Below are positions 24,632 to 33,701 of a stretch of DNA of 64,000 bases, one piece after another (position 1 is the first letter of the stretch; every line of letters starts with the position of its first letter). Both the position numbers and the translations under genes were made by a program. Source of the DNA: JAVDCA01 sp035293985. GTDB taxonomy: Bacteria; Pseudomonadota; Alphaproteobacteria; Rhizobiales; Xanthobacteraceae. The notes under the pieces are model-generated. The model worked only from the letters and a program-made list of their open reading frames with translations. It did not search any database and was not told where the DNA came from. The stretch lies in assembly GCA_035293985.1 (NCBI GenBank), contig DATGLS010000045.1:62001-126000 (forward strand), written 5' to 3'.

Positions 24632-25484
24632 GCGACGGCACCGGCATCACGATGATGGCGAGCCCCAGCATGATCAGCGCCATCCCGGCGACCCGCAGCG
24701 GGCTGAACTGCTCGCCGAGGATCAACGCCGACGCCAGGATCCCCGTCGCCGGCGAGAGCAGCGCGAACGGCGCCACCACCGAGGCCGGGTGGCGCTGCAG
24801 CAGATGGCCCCACATCGCGTACCCCACGAGCGTCGACGCAATCGCCAGATAGGCGACGACCGCGAGGCTCAGCCACGACGCATGCGCGAGCGCCTGCAGG
24901 AACGACGGCTGCGGATCGAACGCCCACGAGTAGGCGAGCAGCGGGACCACCGCGATCGGGCTGCACCACGCCATCAGCGCGAAGGCTGGCGCATGGCGCA
25001 CGGACTTGACCACGATGTTGCCGATCGCCCAGCTCGTCGCCGCGGCGAGCGCGAGCGCGAGCGCCGCCGGTTTCAGATCGCCGCCGATCGTGAAGCCGAT
25101 CAGCACGAGGCCCGCCATCGCGACCGCCATGCCGATGCCCTGCCGCAATGTCGGGAACTCGCGCATGAAGATCGCGGCGAACGCGATGGTGAACACCGCC
25201 TGCGTCTGCTGCGTCACCGAGCCGAGCCCCGCCGGCATGTCGAGCGTATAGGCGAGCATCAAGAGCAGGAACTGGCCCGCGAACATCACGAGCCCGATCA
25301 CCAGCATCACGGCCCACGACACTTTCGGCCGCGGCACGAACGCGATCGCGACGCAGGCGAGCAGAAAGCGCGCCGCCGACAACTGCGCGGCGGAAAAGCT
25401 CTCCAGCCCGAACCGGTACGTGACGTAGGAGAAGCCCCAGATCACCGACACCAGCACCGCCAGCGCCATGTCGCGCGCGCGCAT
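24585..25484 (-). CDS. EamA/DMT superfamily transporter (RhaT-like)
   Basis: 299-residue inner-membrane protein with ten hydrophobic helices in two repeated EamA halves (MALAVLVSVIWGFSYVTYRFG; later ALALALAAATSWAIGNIVVKS). It probably exports a small metabolite or amino acid; substrate unknown. The C-terminal segment MKARSAAMRDR is encoded within an inverted repeat, so the native tail may have been replaced. It faces the luciferase-like gene convergently. Confidence 0.9.
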   Translation of the reverse strand: MRARDMALAVLVSVIWGFSYVTYRFGLESFSAAQLSAARFLLACVAIAFVPRPKVSWAVMLVIGLVMFAGQFLLLMLAYTLDMPAGLGSVTQQTQAVFTIAFAAIFMREFPTLRQGIGMAVAMAGLVLIGFTIGGDLKPAALALALAAATSWAIGNIVVKSVRHAPAFALMAWCSPIAVVPLLAYSWAFDPQPSFLQALAHASWLSLAVVAYLAIASTLVGYAMWGHLLQRHPASVVAPFALLSPATGILASALILGEQFSPLRVAGMALIMLGLAIIVMPVPSLVARMKARSAAMRDR

Positions 25485-25579
25485 TCGATTCCCCGGCTCC
25501 CCCCGGAGAAGCGCTAATCCAATGCGCGCGATGGTACCAATGACAGATTCTTACTGATTGCTGCGAGGAAGGTGATAAT

Positions 25580-25678
25580 GCCGTCATTGCGAGGCGGCGC
25601 AGCACGCGGAAGCAATCCCGCCCCGCCGACGCGTGAGCGTGCGGATCGAGATTGCTTCGCTTCGCTCGCAATGACGCG
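25580..25678. repeat. Family-F repeat
   Basis: GTCATTGCGAGGCGGCGCAGC ... GCTTCGCTCGCAATGACG; same ends as 12308-12406. It lies just downstream of a Bug-type gene. Confidence 0.85.
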
Positions 25679-25683
25679 GACGT

Positions 25684-26655
25684 TCACTCCAGCTTTATCC
25701 CGCTCTCGCGAAAAACCTCCGTCCATCGCCTCGCCTCGGCGCGGAAGAACGCATCGAACTCGGCCGGCGTCGAGGTCGTCGCCGTGATGCCGGCCTTCTC
25801 CAGCCGGTCGGCCACCTTCGGATCGGCCTGGATCATCGCGACCTCGTGCGCGATCTTGTCGATCACCGGCTTGGGCGTGCCGGCCGGCGCGACGAGGCCG
25901 ATCCACGACGACATGTCGGCGAGGTCCGGAAGGCCGGCGGCGTCCGCGAGCGGCGGAACATCCGGCAGCGCCGACAGCGGGCGCCGGTTGAGCTTGGCGA
26001 GCGCGCGCAGCCGCCCGGCCTTGATCAGTGGAAGGCTCGCGGCGACGCCGTCGACGATGAAGTCGACGCTGCCCGACAGGAGCCCCGCCACCACGTCCGC
26101 GCTGCCCTTGTAAGGGATCATCTGCACCTGGATGCCGGCCGACCGGGCAAAAAGGTAGCCGGCAAGGCGCGTCGTGATGATGCCGGCGCCGTAATTGAGC
26201 TTGCCGGGGCTCTGACGCGCGCGGGCGATCAGCTCGGCGACGCTTTTCGGCCCGTCGGCGGCGCGCACCGTGAGCAGCGAGGTGTTCTTCGCCGTGAGCG
26301 TGATGGTGGCGAAGTCGCGAAACGGATCGTAGGACAGCGGGGCCGTCGCGGTCGCCGGGTTCATCACCAGCGTGGTGTCCATCGCGGCGAGCAGCACGTA
26401 GCCATCGGGCTCGGCCTTGGCGACGACCTGCGCGCCGATCGCCGTATTGCCCCCCGGCCGGTTCTCGACGATCACCGGCTGCTTGAAATCCTCGCTCATG
26501 CGCTGCGCCAGGATACGCGCATCGATGTCGGTCGGCCCGCCCGCGGGAAACGGCACGATGATGCGGATCGGGCGCGACGGGAAGGAGGTCGCGTCCTGCG
26601 CGGCGGCGGGAGCCGTGAGGAGAGAGAAAAGAAGGATGAGAGGAATACGCATCAT
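25684..26655 (-). CDS. Tripartite tricarboxylate transporter substrate-binding protein (Bug/TctC family)
   Basis: 323-residue periplasmic receptor, second of three in the window. ATG at 26655 or 26652 follows GAGGAGGAG. Signal peptide MMRIPLILLFSLLTAPAAAQ. Hallmarks IRIIVPFPAGGPTDIDARI, ENRPGGNTAIGAQ and MIPYKGSADVVAGLLSG are present. It lies downstream of the ThDP enzyme/cytochrome c pair on the same strand, separated by a 255-bp repeat-rich gap, so it may deliver a substrate for that periplasmic pathway (inference). Confidence 0.93.
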   Translation of the reverse strand: MMRIPLILLFSLLTAPAAAQDATSFPSRPIRIIVPFPAGGPTDIDARILAQRMSEDFKQPVIVENRPGGNTAIGAQVVAKAEPDGYVLLAAMDTTLVMNPATATAPLSYDPFRDFATITLTAKNTSLLTVRAADGPKSVAELIARARQSPGKLNYGAGIITTRLAGYLFARSAGIQVQMIPYKGSADVVAGLLSGSVDFIVDGVAASLPLIKAGRLRALAKLNRRPLSALPDVPPLADAAGLPDLADMSSWIGLVAPAGTPKPVIDKIAHEVAMIQADPKVADRLEKAGITATTSTPAEFDAFFRAEARRWTEVFRESGIKLE

Positions 26656-26734
26656 CGCAACTCACTCCTCCTCGTGGTGATGAGCGCGGCTGCCCTTGCG
26701 GCCGCGCGTCTCGAACCATGGGCCGCGAAAGCAA

Positions 26735-26909
26735 GCGGCACCAGCTCGGCCGCCCTCGTCCTTCGCGGAGCCTCGCGCGAAGACGCGCGAGGCTCCTCAC
26801 ACAAGGATGAGGGCAGGGTCGGCGGCGCCATAGGGTGGGCGACCGCGCCTGGTTCTCGCTAACCGCGTCGGCCAAATCTCATCGGCGCGGTGATTTTGCC
26901 AACCTACTG
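26735..26909. repeat. Compound repeat region (CCTCGTCCTTCG pair plus family-A unit)
   Basis: CCCTCGTCCTTCG...CACAAGGATGAGGG forms one inverted pair around a GAGGCTCCTC/GAGCCTCGCG inner dyad. It is followed by TAGGGTGGGCGACCGCGCC ... GCGGTGATTTTGCCAACCTA, a degenerate family-A element. No gene is seen between 26656 and 26910. Confidence 0.6.
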
Positions 26910-26910
26910 A

Positions 26911-27270
26911 CTACGGGTTGTTCAGCAGCGGGATCATCTTGTAGTCCGCGGGCTTCGGCAGCGACTCCAGATACGCATAGATGTCGGTCAGGTCCGCGTC
27001 GGACAGGATCTTCTCGCTGTAGGGCGGCATGGCGCGGTTGGTGCCGCGCACGAAGCCGATGAAGGCTTCGATCGGCAGCTGGGTATCGTACAGCACCTTG
27101 CCGCGGCTGGTCGCGACACTGCCCTGCCCAACCGTGCCGTGGCACTGGAAGCAGCCATGCACGATGAAGGCGGTCTTGCCCTTCTCGGGCGAGCCCGGCG
27201 CGACCGCCGCGGAGGCAGATGCAAGCGCAAACGAGGCCGCAACCGCGGCACGAAAAGCAAACGAACGCAT
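26911..27270 (-). CDS. Small periplasmic cytochrome c
   Basis: 119 residues from the ATG at 27270 (ATG 27279 adds MSI; AGGGG spacing of about 10 nt favours 27270). Signal peptide MRSFAFRAAVAASFALASAS..., then a class-I c-type fold: haem site C40-F-Q-C43-H44 and distal ligand Met81 (NRAMPPYS), ending DIYAYLESLPKP. The start lies only 14 nt after the stop of the ThDP-enzyme gene, so the two are co-transcribed. It is the likely electron acceptor of that exported enzyme (inference). The TAG stop lies beside the degenerate family-A repeat. Confidence 0.92.
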   Translation of the reverse strand: MRSFAFRAAVAASFALASASAAVAPGSPEKGKTAFIVHGCFQCHGTVGQGSVATSRGKVLYDTQLPIEAFIGFVRGTNRAMPPYSEKILSDADLTDIYAYLESLPKPADYKMIPLLNNP

Positions 27271-27284
27271 GATGCTCATTCCCC

Positions 27285-29285
27285 TCAGCGCGGCTGCGTG
27301 ACCGTGTCGACGAGCGCAGGCTCGCCGGCCTTCACGACCTCGACGGCTTTTTTGATGGTCGGCCCGATGTCGTTCGGGTCGGTGATCGGCCCGGCCGACC
27401 ACCAGCCCATCGACTTGGCGAGCGTCGCGTAGTCGATGTCCGGGTTCTCGATGCGCGTGCCGAGCGGCCCCAGATCCTTGCCCAGGTAGGCGACGCGGTT
27501 GCGCCGGTTCGACATGCGCTGCACGTGCATCGTCTCCTGGTGATAGCCGCGATTGTTGTGCATCACGGTGAGCATCGGGATCTTGTGCCGCGCCGCCGTC
27601 CACAGGACGCCCGGCACGTACATCATGTCGCCGTCCGTCTGCAGGTTGAGCGAGAAGCGGCCGAGGTCGCGGTTGGCGAGGGCGGCGCCGACCGCGGCCG
27701 GCGAGCTGTAGCCGACGCCGTAGCCGCCCGGCCCGCCGATGTGCCGGTAGTGCGTGTCCATCTTCCACAGGCGCGACGGCCAGCTGCTCATCTGCCGCTC
27801 CGAGCCGACCATCGACCAGTCGAGGTCCTTGATGTGCGGCCAGATCTCCATGCACAGCCGCGCGGTCGAGATCGGCGTCGCATCCCAACCGATCGCCGCG
27901 AGCTGCAGGTTGCGCGCCCGCGCCTCCTCGTGCGCCTTGCGGCTCGCCTCGCCGCGCTTCGCGATCGCATCCTTGCGGTCGTTCGGGATCGCGGCGCGCA
28001 CCGCCTCGATCAGCGACGGCAAGGTCGCCTCGGCATCCGCCGCCATGCCGACGTCGACCACCTGGAAGCGCTGGAAATCCTGGTAGTTCGACTTGGTGTG
28101 CAGCTCGACCGAGTTGATGCTGATGAGCTTGGTGCCCGGTTTGACCCGGGTCTCGTTGAGGCCATGGCCGTCGTACTCGCCGTTGTCGACGTGCAGGTTC
28201 ACGGTCGCCCAGAAGTCGGTGAGCTCGAGCCCGAGCACCACGTCGGCCTGCGCGATCACGGCGGCCGCGCGGCGCAGATGATGCGTGTTGGGGAAGTTCA
28301 TGCGCCCGCCCTGGTCGACCACCGGCGCCTGCAGGAGCTCGGCGAGCTCGACGAGGCGCTTCATGCCGTCTGGGGTGCGCGCCGCCCGGTCGGCCACGAT
28401 GACGGGCCGCTCCGCATTGACGAGCAACTTCGCGGCCTCGCGCACCGCGTTCGGGTCGCCGGCCGGCGGGGCCGAGGCGATGTAGCGCGGGATATAAAGC
28501 GTCTCGCCCTCCTCCCGGATGGTCGATTCCTGCAGCTCGGCGTCCACCGCAATCGCGACCGGCTCGTAGGGCGGCGTCATGGCGAAGCGATAGGCGCGCA
28601 CCATCGACTGGGCGAAATGCTCGAGCGACGTCGGCTGGTCGTCCCACTTGGTGAAGTCGCGCACGATCGAGTTGATGTCGACCGCCGAATGGATGGTGGG
28701 CACGCCGGGCGGGCGATGCGCGGCGTCGAGATCGGTGCCACCGAGCACGATCACCGGCACCCGGTCGCACCAGGCGTTGTAGATCGCCATCGTCGCATGC
28801 TGCAGGCCGACGGTGCCGTGCACCACGGTCATCAGCGGCTTGCCGGCGATCTTGAAATAGCCGTGGCACATGGCGACGGCCGCTTCCTCGTGCGTGCAGG
28901 TGAGGAATTCCGGCTGCTTGTTGCCGCCGTAGTTGATCAACGATTCATGCAGCGCGCGGAAGCTCGAAGCCGGGTTGCAGGGAAGGTACTTGATGTCGAG
29001 CGACTTGATCACATCGACCATGAAGTCGGAGCCGGCCGCGCCATCCTTCGCGCCCGCGGGCAGCGCCCGCGGCGTGCCCACCTCGGCCGCCGCGACCATT
29101 GCGGAGGGCCGCGCCGCCGACGGCAGCCGCGGGGCGGCAGCCGGATCGGGTGCCGTGGCGGCGAGCGCCGTCGTCGATGTGGCGCCGGTCGCGGCCGCGC
29201 CCGCGACCGCGGCGCCGCTCAGAAAGCTGCGGCGGCTGACGTCCGCTTCCCGCGTTTGTCGGTCCGATCTCGATTTACGTGCCAT
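27285..29285 (-). CDS. Tat-exported thiamine-diphosphate-dependent enzyme (acetolactate synthase/benzoylformate decarboxylase-like)
   Basis: 666 residues. A twin-arginine signal is present: S17-R-R-S-F-L22, then an Ala-rich hydrophobic stretch to about residue 45. The three ThDP domains follow. The N-terminal PYR domain carries the cofactor-activating Glu in THEEAAVAM (E133). The central domain is residues ~250-400. The PP domain has the Mg/diphosphate motif T-D551-G552-D, in which the usual first Gly of GDG is Thr, and N577-N578 at the expected spacing. Members cleave or form bonds next to a keto group, sometimes oxidatively. Export plus an adjacent cytochrome c suggests a periplasmic 2-keto-acid oxidase/decarboxylase feeding the respiratory chain. 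The reaction is unproven. Confidence 0.9.
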   Translation of the reverse strand: MARKSRSDRQTREADVSRRSFLSGAAVAGAAATGATSTTALAATAPDPAAAPRLPSAARPSAMVAAAEVGTPRALPAGAKDGAAGSDFMVDVIKSLDIKYLPCNPASSFRALHESLINYGGNKQPEFLTCTHEEAAVAMCHGYFKIAGKPLMTVVHGTVGLQHATMAIYNAWCDRVPVIVLGGTDLDAAHRPPGVPTIHSAVDINSIVRDFTKWDDQPTSLEHFAQSMVRAYRFAMTPPYEPVAIAVDAELQESTIREEGETLYIPRYIASAPPAGDPNAVREAAKLLVNAERPVIVADRAARTPDGMKRLVELAELLQAPVVDQGGRMNFPNTHHLRRAAAVIAQADVVLGLELTDFWATVNLHVDNGEYDGHGLNETRVKPGTKLISINSVELHTKSNYQDFQRFQVVDVGMAADAEATLPSLIEAVRAAIPNDRKDAIAKRGEASRKAHEEARARNLQLAAIGWDATPISTARLCMEIWPHIKDLDWSMVGSERQMSSWPSRLWKMDTHYRHIGGPGGYGVGYSSPAAVGAALANRDLGRFSLNLQTDGDMMYVPGVLWTAARHKIPMLTVMHNNRGYHQETMHVQRMSNRRNRVAYLGKDLGPLGTRIENPDIDYATLAKSMGWWSAGPITDPNDIGPTIKKAVEVVKAGEPALVDTVTQPR

Positions 29286-29534
29286 GCAGTTCCTCCCTCG
29301 CGCGCCCGATCTGGCCTGTGGCGGCGCGTTTCATGCGCAGTTGCGTTCCGCTGCGTCGCGGAATCTTACCACGCGGGCGACAGGCGCAACACCGACCCGG
29401 CGCGGGGCGGGAATCGCACATGATCCATGCCCGATTTGGCCGAATTTGCCGCAGCATCGTGGCCAAGTTTTGCGTGCCTCGCGCGGGCACCAATTCGCTA
29501 CGATCGAGTTGTCACTTGGCTGCGAGGTTCCGTC

Positions 29535-31235
29535 TTGAGCTCGATCGAGGCATCACCCGGTTTCCTGGCCCGCCCGCGGGCGATCGCGATCGACCGCGAG
29601 CGCGCGGCCGGCTGGGCGGTGCTCGCGGTCGCCCTGGTGGTGGGGCTCGCGACCGCGGCCGACTACGGGGTGACGATCGACGAGTTCAACGCCAACGACT
29701 ACGGCCCCAAGGCGCTGGCCTGGTACACCAGCGGGTTCGTCGACCGGTCGCAGTTCACCTCGGTCGAGGACACGCTGTGGTATTACGGTCCGTGGTTTCA
29801 GATGCTGACCGCGGCCGTGCAGTCGCTCGCGCTCGCCAACCCGCTCACCATCCGGCACGCGCTGAGCTTCGTGATCGGGCTCGCCGGCCTCGCCGCCCTC
29901 CTGCCGATGGCGCGCCTCTCCTTCGGCCGCTGGGTCGGGCCTGCCGCGCTCGTGATCTGCCTGCTGACCGGCTACCTCTACGGCAATCTGTTCTTCGCCC
30001 CCATCGACACGCCGTTTCTCGCCGCCATGTGCTGGGCGACGCTCGCCATCATGGCGATGGGCCGCACCGTGGTGCCGACCTGGCCCGCGACGCTCGCGGC
30101 CGGCGCCGCGATCGGCCTCGCGCTTGGAACGCGCACCGGCGGCATCATCGCGCCGGTCTACCTGCTCGGCGTGATGGCGCTGTGCGCGTGCGAGGCGGTC
30201 GTCTCGGCGAGGTCGGCCGCGCCGCGCATGCTGCTGCAGATCGCGCTGCGCACCGCCGCCGCCCTCGCGCTCGCCGCCGTGGTCGCGATCGCGATATGGC
30301 CATGGCTGCAGATCGGCAATCCGCTCACCCAGTTCAAGATCGCCTATGCGCATTTCGCCGCGATGACCACCGAGTTCGCGTTCGCGCACTGGGGCCACAG
30401 CGTGGTCACGACCCACCTGCCGCGCACCTACATTCCGGCGCAATGGCTCGCCCGGCTGCCGATCGGCTTTCTGGCCCTGCTCGCCGTCGCGGTCGCACTC
30501 GGGCTTGCGGCGGCACTGAAGTGGCTGCGCCCGGGCCTCGCCGGCTGGTGGCGCGGCGAATGGACCGACGTGAGCGGACCACTGCTGAGCCTCGCCCGCA
30601 GCCGCAATGCGCTGCTCGTGTGGGTCGCGGTCGTCGCGCCGATCGGCTACCTGATGTTCAATCGCACGACCCTCTACGACGGCGTCCGCCACACATTGTT
30701 CGTCATCCCGATGCTGGCGCTGCTCGCCGGCTGGGCCTCGGTGCGGATTGCCAGCGTGTTGGGCCGCATCCGCCTCCCCGCCGCCGTGCTCGCGGCAGTC
30801 TACGTCGTCGCGCTGTGCATCAACCTCGCGGTGCTGCATCCACTCGAGTACATCGCCACCAATGCATTCGCCGGGGGCACCGCCGGATCTTACGGGCGCT
30901 TCGACCTCGATTATTGGTCCGCCGCCGCCACCGAGGCGCTCCGCCAGCTCGAAGCGCGCCTCGACCGGACCGATGCCTTCGCGCGCGGCACGCCGGGTAT
31001 TCTCATCTGCATCCCCTATCGCGATTATATGAGCTCGATCATGCTCGACCCGAAATGGCGGGTCGAGACCGACATCGACAAGGCCGATTTCGTCATCGAG
31101 AGCGAGCGCTGGCGCTGCGCCGCCGACAAACCCAACCTCGTTCCGATCGACGAGGTCAAGCGCTACGACCGCCCCTTCGCGTGGACCTTCGTGAACAAGA
31201 ACAGCCCCTACGCAAGCGCCGTGACGGCGCCGTGA
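29535..31235 (+). CDS. Glycosyltransferase family 39-like integral membrane protein
   Basis: 566 residues from the TTG at 29535 (GAGG 8 nt upstream). An in-frame ATG at 29427 would add 36 polar residues. About 12 hydrophobic helices. The first periplasmic loop carries GVTIDEFNANDYG; the D-E pair matches the catalytic acidic motif of GT39/GT83 enzymes that use polyprenyl-phosphate sugars. The soluble C-terminal 100 residues end near NKNSPYAS. It probably transfers a sugar on the periplasmic side. It converges on a minus-strand operon encoding a polyprenyl-phosphate glycosyltransferase and accessory proteins, which could make its donor (inference). Confidence 0.82.
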   Translation: MSSIEASPGFLARPRAIAIDRERAAGWAVLAVALVVGLATAADYGVTIDEFNANDYGPKALAWYTSGFVDRSQFTSVEDTLWYYGPWFQMLTAAVQSLALANPLTIRHALSFVIGLAGLAALLPMARLSFGRWVGPAALVICLLTGYLYGNLFFAPIDTPFLAAMCWATLAIMAMGRTVVPTWPATLAAGAAIGLALGTRTGGIIAPVYLLGVMALCACEAVVSARSAAPRMLLQIALRTAAALALAAVVAIAIWPWLQIGNPLTQFKIAYAHFAAMTTEFAFAHWGHSVVTTHLPRTYIPAQWLARLPIGFLALLAVAVALGLAAALKWLRPGLAGWWRGEWTDVSGPLLSLARSRNALLVWVAVVAPIGYLMFNRTTLYDGVRHTLFVIPMLALLAGWASVRIASVLGRIRLPAAVLAAVYVVALCINLAVLHPLEYIATNAFAGGTAGSYGRFDLDYWSAAATEALRQLEARLDRTDAFARGTPGILICIPYRDYMSSIMLDPKWRVETDIDKADFVIESERWRCAADKPNLVPIDEVKRYDRPFAWTFVNKNSPYASAVTAP

Positions 31236-31267
31236 ACGCGATGATCGCCTGTGAGGTGAGCACGCTC

Positions 31268-31323
31268 TCTGCGCCCCCTTCTCCCCCTTTGGGGCCCTTT
31301 GGGGGGAGAGGGTCGGGATGAGG
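31268..31323. repeat. Family-D repeat (short)
   Basis: CCCCTTCTCCCCCTTTGGGG followed by CCCTTTGGGGGGAGAGGGTC and GATGAGGGG. It lies between the convergent GT39-like and DUF2304 genes and could act as a bidirectional terminator. Confidence 0.65.
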
Positions 31324-31333
31324 GGGGCTCGCC

Positions 31334-31690
31334 TTACACGCGATTGGCCGGCTGCTCCGCCCTCCGCATCATCTGCGCGTGCGCATCCGACAGCGCGATG
31401 CTGCGGGCGAGCTCGGTAACGAGCTCCATCTGCGCGCGCAGCTTGAGGTGCAGGTTGAGCAGGACGATCAGCGTGATGCACACCCAGATGTACAGAACGA
31501 GGTCGACGCCGCGGCCGACGCCGGCCCAGTGGGCGAGCGCGGTGGCATCCTCGGGCACCCAGGTGAAGTAGAGCCCCGCCACGGCCGCGATGACCGAAAG
31601 CCAGCCGACCACCGGCGAGCGCCGCCGCTCCTGGCCCGCATAGACGAGCACGCCGGCGAGCAGCACCGTGAGTGCGATCTGCGCCATCAT
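31334..31690 (-). CDS. DUF2304 family membrane protein
   Basis: 118 residues with three hydrophobic helices (MAQIALTVLLAGVLVYAG; VVGWLSVIAAVAGLYFTW; VDLVLYIWVCITLIVLLNL) and a charged C-terminal helix (RAQMELVTELARSIALSDAH). It overlaps the GT2 gene by ATGA at 31690-31687. DUF2304 proteins are typically paired with DPM1-like glycosyltransferases and may hold the enzyme at the membrane or help move the lipid-linked sugar. Biochemical role is not established. Confidence 0.88.
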   Translation of the reverse strand: MMAQIALTVLLAGVLVYAGQERRRSPVVGWLSVIAAVAGLYFTWVPEDATALAHWAGVGRGVDLVLYIWVCITLIVLLNLHLKLRAQMELVTELARSIALSDAHAQMMRRAEQPANRV

Positions 31691-32355
31691 CGGGTAAGCC
31701 TCCGGGCAAACAAGTCGAGCAGGATGGTGAATGCGTCGCCGAGCCGCTGGCCCTTTGCGACCGAATATGCCGTGTACTCGATCCGCACCGGCACCTCGAC
31801 ATAGGGCAGCCGGCTCGCGGCGATCTGGGCGAGGATCTCGGAGGCATGCGCCATTCGGTTCTGCCGCAGCCTGATCCGGGTGGCGCCGAGGCGCGTCATC
31901 GCGCGCAGGCCGTTGTGCGTATCGGTGAGGCGCAAACCGGTGGTGAGCTGGGTGAACAGTGTCGCGGCGCGCAGCAGCAGGCGGCGCGAGGTCGAGATCG
32001 CGATTGCGCGCCCGAGGAAGCGGCTGCCGAGGGCAAAATCGGCCGCCTGTTCGCGCAGCGCCGCGACCAGCGGCTCGATATCGGCGGCGCGGTGCTGGCC
32101 GTCGGCGTCGAAGGTGACGATGACCTCGGCGCCCTGCTGCAGCGCAAAATCGATTCCGGTTTGCAGCGCAGCGCCCTGGCCGAGATTGACCGGATGGCGC
32201 ACGGTATGCGCCCAGGGCGCGGCGCGCTGAACAGTCTCATCGGTGGATCCATCGTCGACGACGACCACCTGGTAACCCAGGCGGGCAACGCCAGCGACCA
32301 CATCCGCAATTACACGCGCCTCGTTGAAGGCGGCGATGACCACCCACACCGACAT
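31687..32355 (-). CDS. Glycosyltransferase family 2, polyprenyl-phosphate sugar synthase type
   Basis: 222 residues from the ATG at 32355 (an in-frame ATG at 32409 is less likely). GT-A fold: VWVVIAAFNEARVIADVV, nucleotide-binding VVVVDDGSTDETV, metal-binding FDADGQH and a C-terminal acceptor region DTHNGLRAMTR. It lacks the long membrane tail of true DPM synthases, consistent with using DUF2304 as membrane partner. It would transfer a sugar from a nucleotide donor to polyprenyl phosphate on the cytoplasmic face. Confidence 0.9.
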   Translation of the reverse strand: MSVWVVIAAFNEARVIADVVAGVARLGYQVVVVDDGSTDETVQRAAPWAHTVRHPVNLGQGAALQTGIDFALQQGAEVIVTFDADGQHRAADIEPLVAALREQAADFALGSRFLGRAIAISTSRRLLLRAATLFTQLTTGLRLTDTHNGLRAMTRLGATRIRLRQNRMAHASEILAQIAASRLPYVEVPVRIEYTAYSVAKGQRLGDAFTILLDLFARRLTR

Positions 32356-32451
32356 CGTATTGCCCCTGCACAAAATCGCACGATGGCCGCTTTTGGCCGC
32401 AGAGAGCAACGCGACACCGTGACCGCGGGTTCCCGACCCTCAGCCCATTCG

Positions 32452-32823
32452 TCAGCCGGTGACCAGCACGAGCCCGACCAGCAGCACCGCGATCCCGATC
32501 ACCAAGCGAGCCGTGATCGGCTCGACGAACAGCCAGGCGCCCAAGAGCGGCGTGATCGCAAAGGCGAGCGCGACGAACGGATAGGCGCGCGACAGGGGCG
32601 TAAAGCTCAGGATCCACACCCAGGCGACCGAGAGCGCGAAGTACAGACCGACGGCGGTGAGGAAGTAGCCGTTGCCGGCGAGCTCGACGAGGCGATCGGC
32701 CAGCCGGCCACCCGGGGTGAGCCGTTGCGCGGCGAGCTTGAACAGGATCTGCCCGCCCGCCATGCCGGCCGCATAGCCTGCCAGCAGGAGAATTTGCGTG
32801 AGGCCGAGGCGCGGATCGCTCAT
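32452..32823 (-). CDS. Small EamA/DMT transporter (ArnE/EmrE-like)
   Basis: 123 residues with four hydrophobic helices, the size of SMR/ArnE half-transporters (ILLLAGYAAGMAGGQILFKLAAQ; VGLYFALSVAWVWILSFTPLSRAYPF; VALAFAITPLLGAWLFVEP). The start overlaps the methyltransferase stop (ATGA, 32823-32820). The LSRAYPF segment is typical of the ArnE/F group proposed to flip undecaprenyl-phosphate-aminoarabinose. Here it may flip the lipid-linked sugar made by the GT2 gene 96 bp downstream (inference). Confidence 0.85.
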   Translation of the reverse strand: MSDPRLGLTQILLLAGYAAGMAGGQILFKLAAQRLTPGGRLADRLVELAGNGYFLTAVGLYFALSVAWVWILSFTPLSRAYPFVALAFAITPLLGAWLFVEPITARLVIGIAVLLVGLVLVTG

Positions 32824-33701
32824 GCGGGCGGCTTTCGCAATACGACACGCATGGCGTCGAACAGATTGAGCGGCAGGCCGACACCGCCACCTCGTCCACT
32901 GCCGCAATCCCCTTGCCCGCGCCAGCCCAGCATGCGGCGGAGCTGAAACGTCACCAGCGACAGCGGCACGATCTTCCACGGATGATCGGCATGCTCGACC
33001 GCGAGGCCGACCGCGCGCGCCATTCCGGCCATCGCGCGCTGGGTGAAGAACCACAGATGCTGCGGCGGCGTCATCAGCCGCCAGTGCGGCCCGAGCAGCC
33101 GCGCGACGGCTGAGCCGAAATCGCCGGTGGTGATCACGATGATGCCACCGGGCGCGAGATGCCGGCCGAGCAATTGCAACATCCCGAGCGGATCGGGCAG
33201 ATGCTCGATGACGTCGAGCATCACCATGACGTCGAAAGTGCCGAGGCGCGCCAGTGTCGCCTCGTCGGCGACGCCGGTGTGCACCGCCAGGCCCGATTGG
33301 CGCGCATGCGCCGCCGCATCGGCGGCGAGCTCGATGCCGCTGACGTCGAAATACGCCCTGGCCTCCTGCAAGAAGAAGCCATAGGCGCAGCCGATCTCGA
33401 GCAGGCGCCCCCCGTCGCGGCGCGCGCGGATGAAATCGACCGTGCGGGCGAACTCGCGCCGCAGCACCGGCTCGGCGCCGCGGTAGTCGGCGTAGCCGTC
33501 CGCATGCTCACCGGAGAAATAGTCGTCGGTGTAATACTGCTCGGGCTTGAACGCCGGCGCTTCGGTCCGGCCGAGACCGCAGGCCGGGCAGCGCAGGATG
33601 GCGCAATCGCGGATCGAGTAGAGCCGCTCCTGGTCGGTCGGCCCACCGCAACCGGGGCAACTTCTCGACAGCGGGTGTTCGAGCGCCGTCAATGCGTCCA
33701 C
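32820..33701 (-). CDS. SAM-dependent methyltransferase with N-terminal zinc-ribbon-like motif
   Basis: 293 residues from the GTG at 33701, which overlaps the end of the NDUFS4-like gene by 13 nt. An N-terminal C-P-G-C-G-G...C-P-A-C-G pair forms a zinc-ribbon-like site, as in methyltransferases of surface-polysaccharide clusters. The class-I SAM fold follows: GGRLLEIGCAYGFFLQEA (motif I), DVMVMLDVIEHLPDP (motif II) and LAPGGIIVITTGDFG. Likely target is a sugar or glycolipid intermediate (inference from context). Coupled by 4 nt to the DMT gene. Confidence 0.88.
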   Translation of the reverse strand: MDALTALEHPLSRSCPGCGGPTDQERLYSIRDCAILRCPACGLGRTEAPAFKPEQYYTDDYFSGEHADGYADYRGAEPVLRREFARTVDFIRARRDGGRLLEIGCAYGFFLQEARAYFDVSGIELAADAAAHARQSGLAVHTGVADEATLARLGTFDVMVMLDVIEHLPDPLGMLQLLGRHLAPGGIIVITTGDFGSAVARLLGPHWRLMTPPQHLWFFTQRAMAGMARAVGLAVEHADHPWKIVPLSLVTFQLRRMLGWRGQGDCGSGRGGGVGLPLNLFDAMRVVLRKPPA

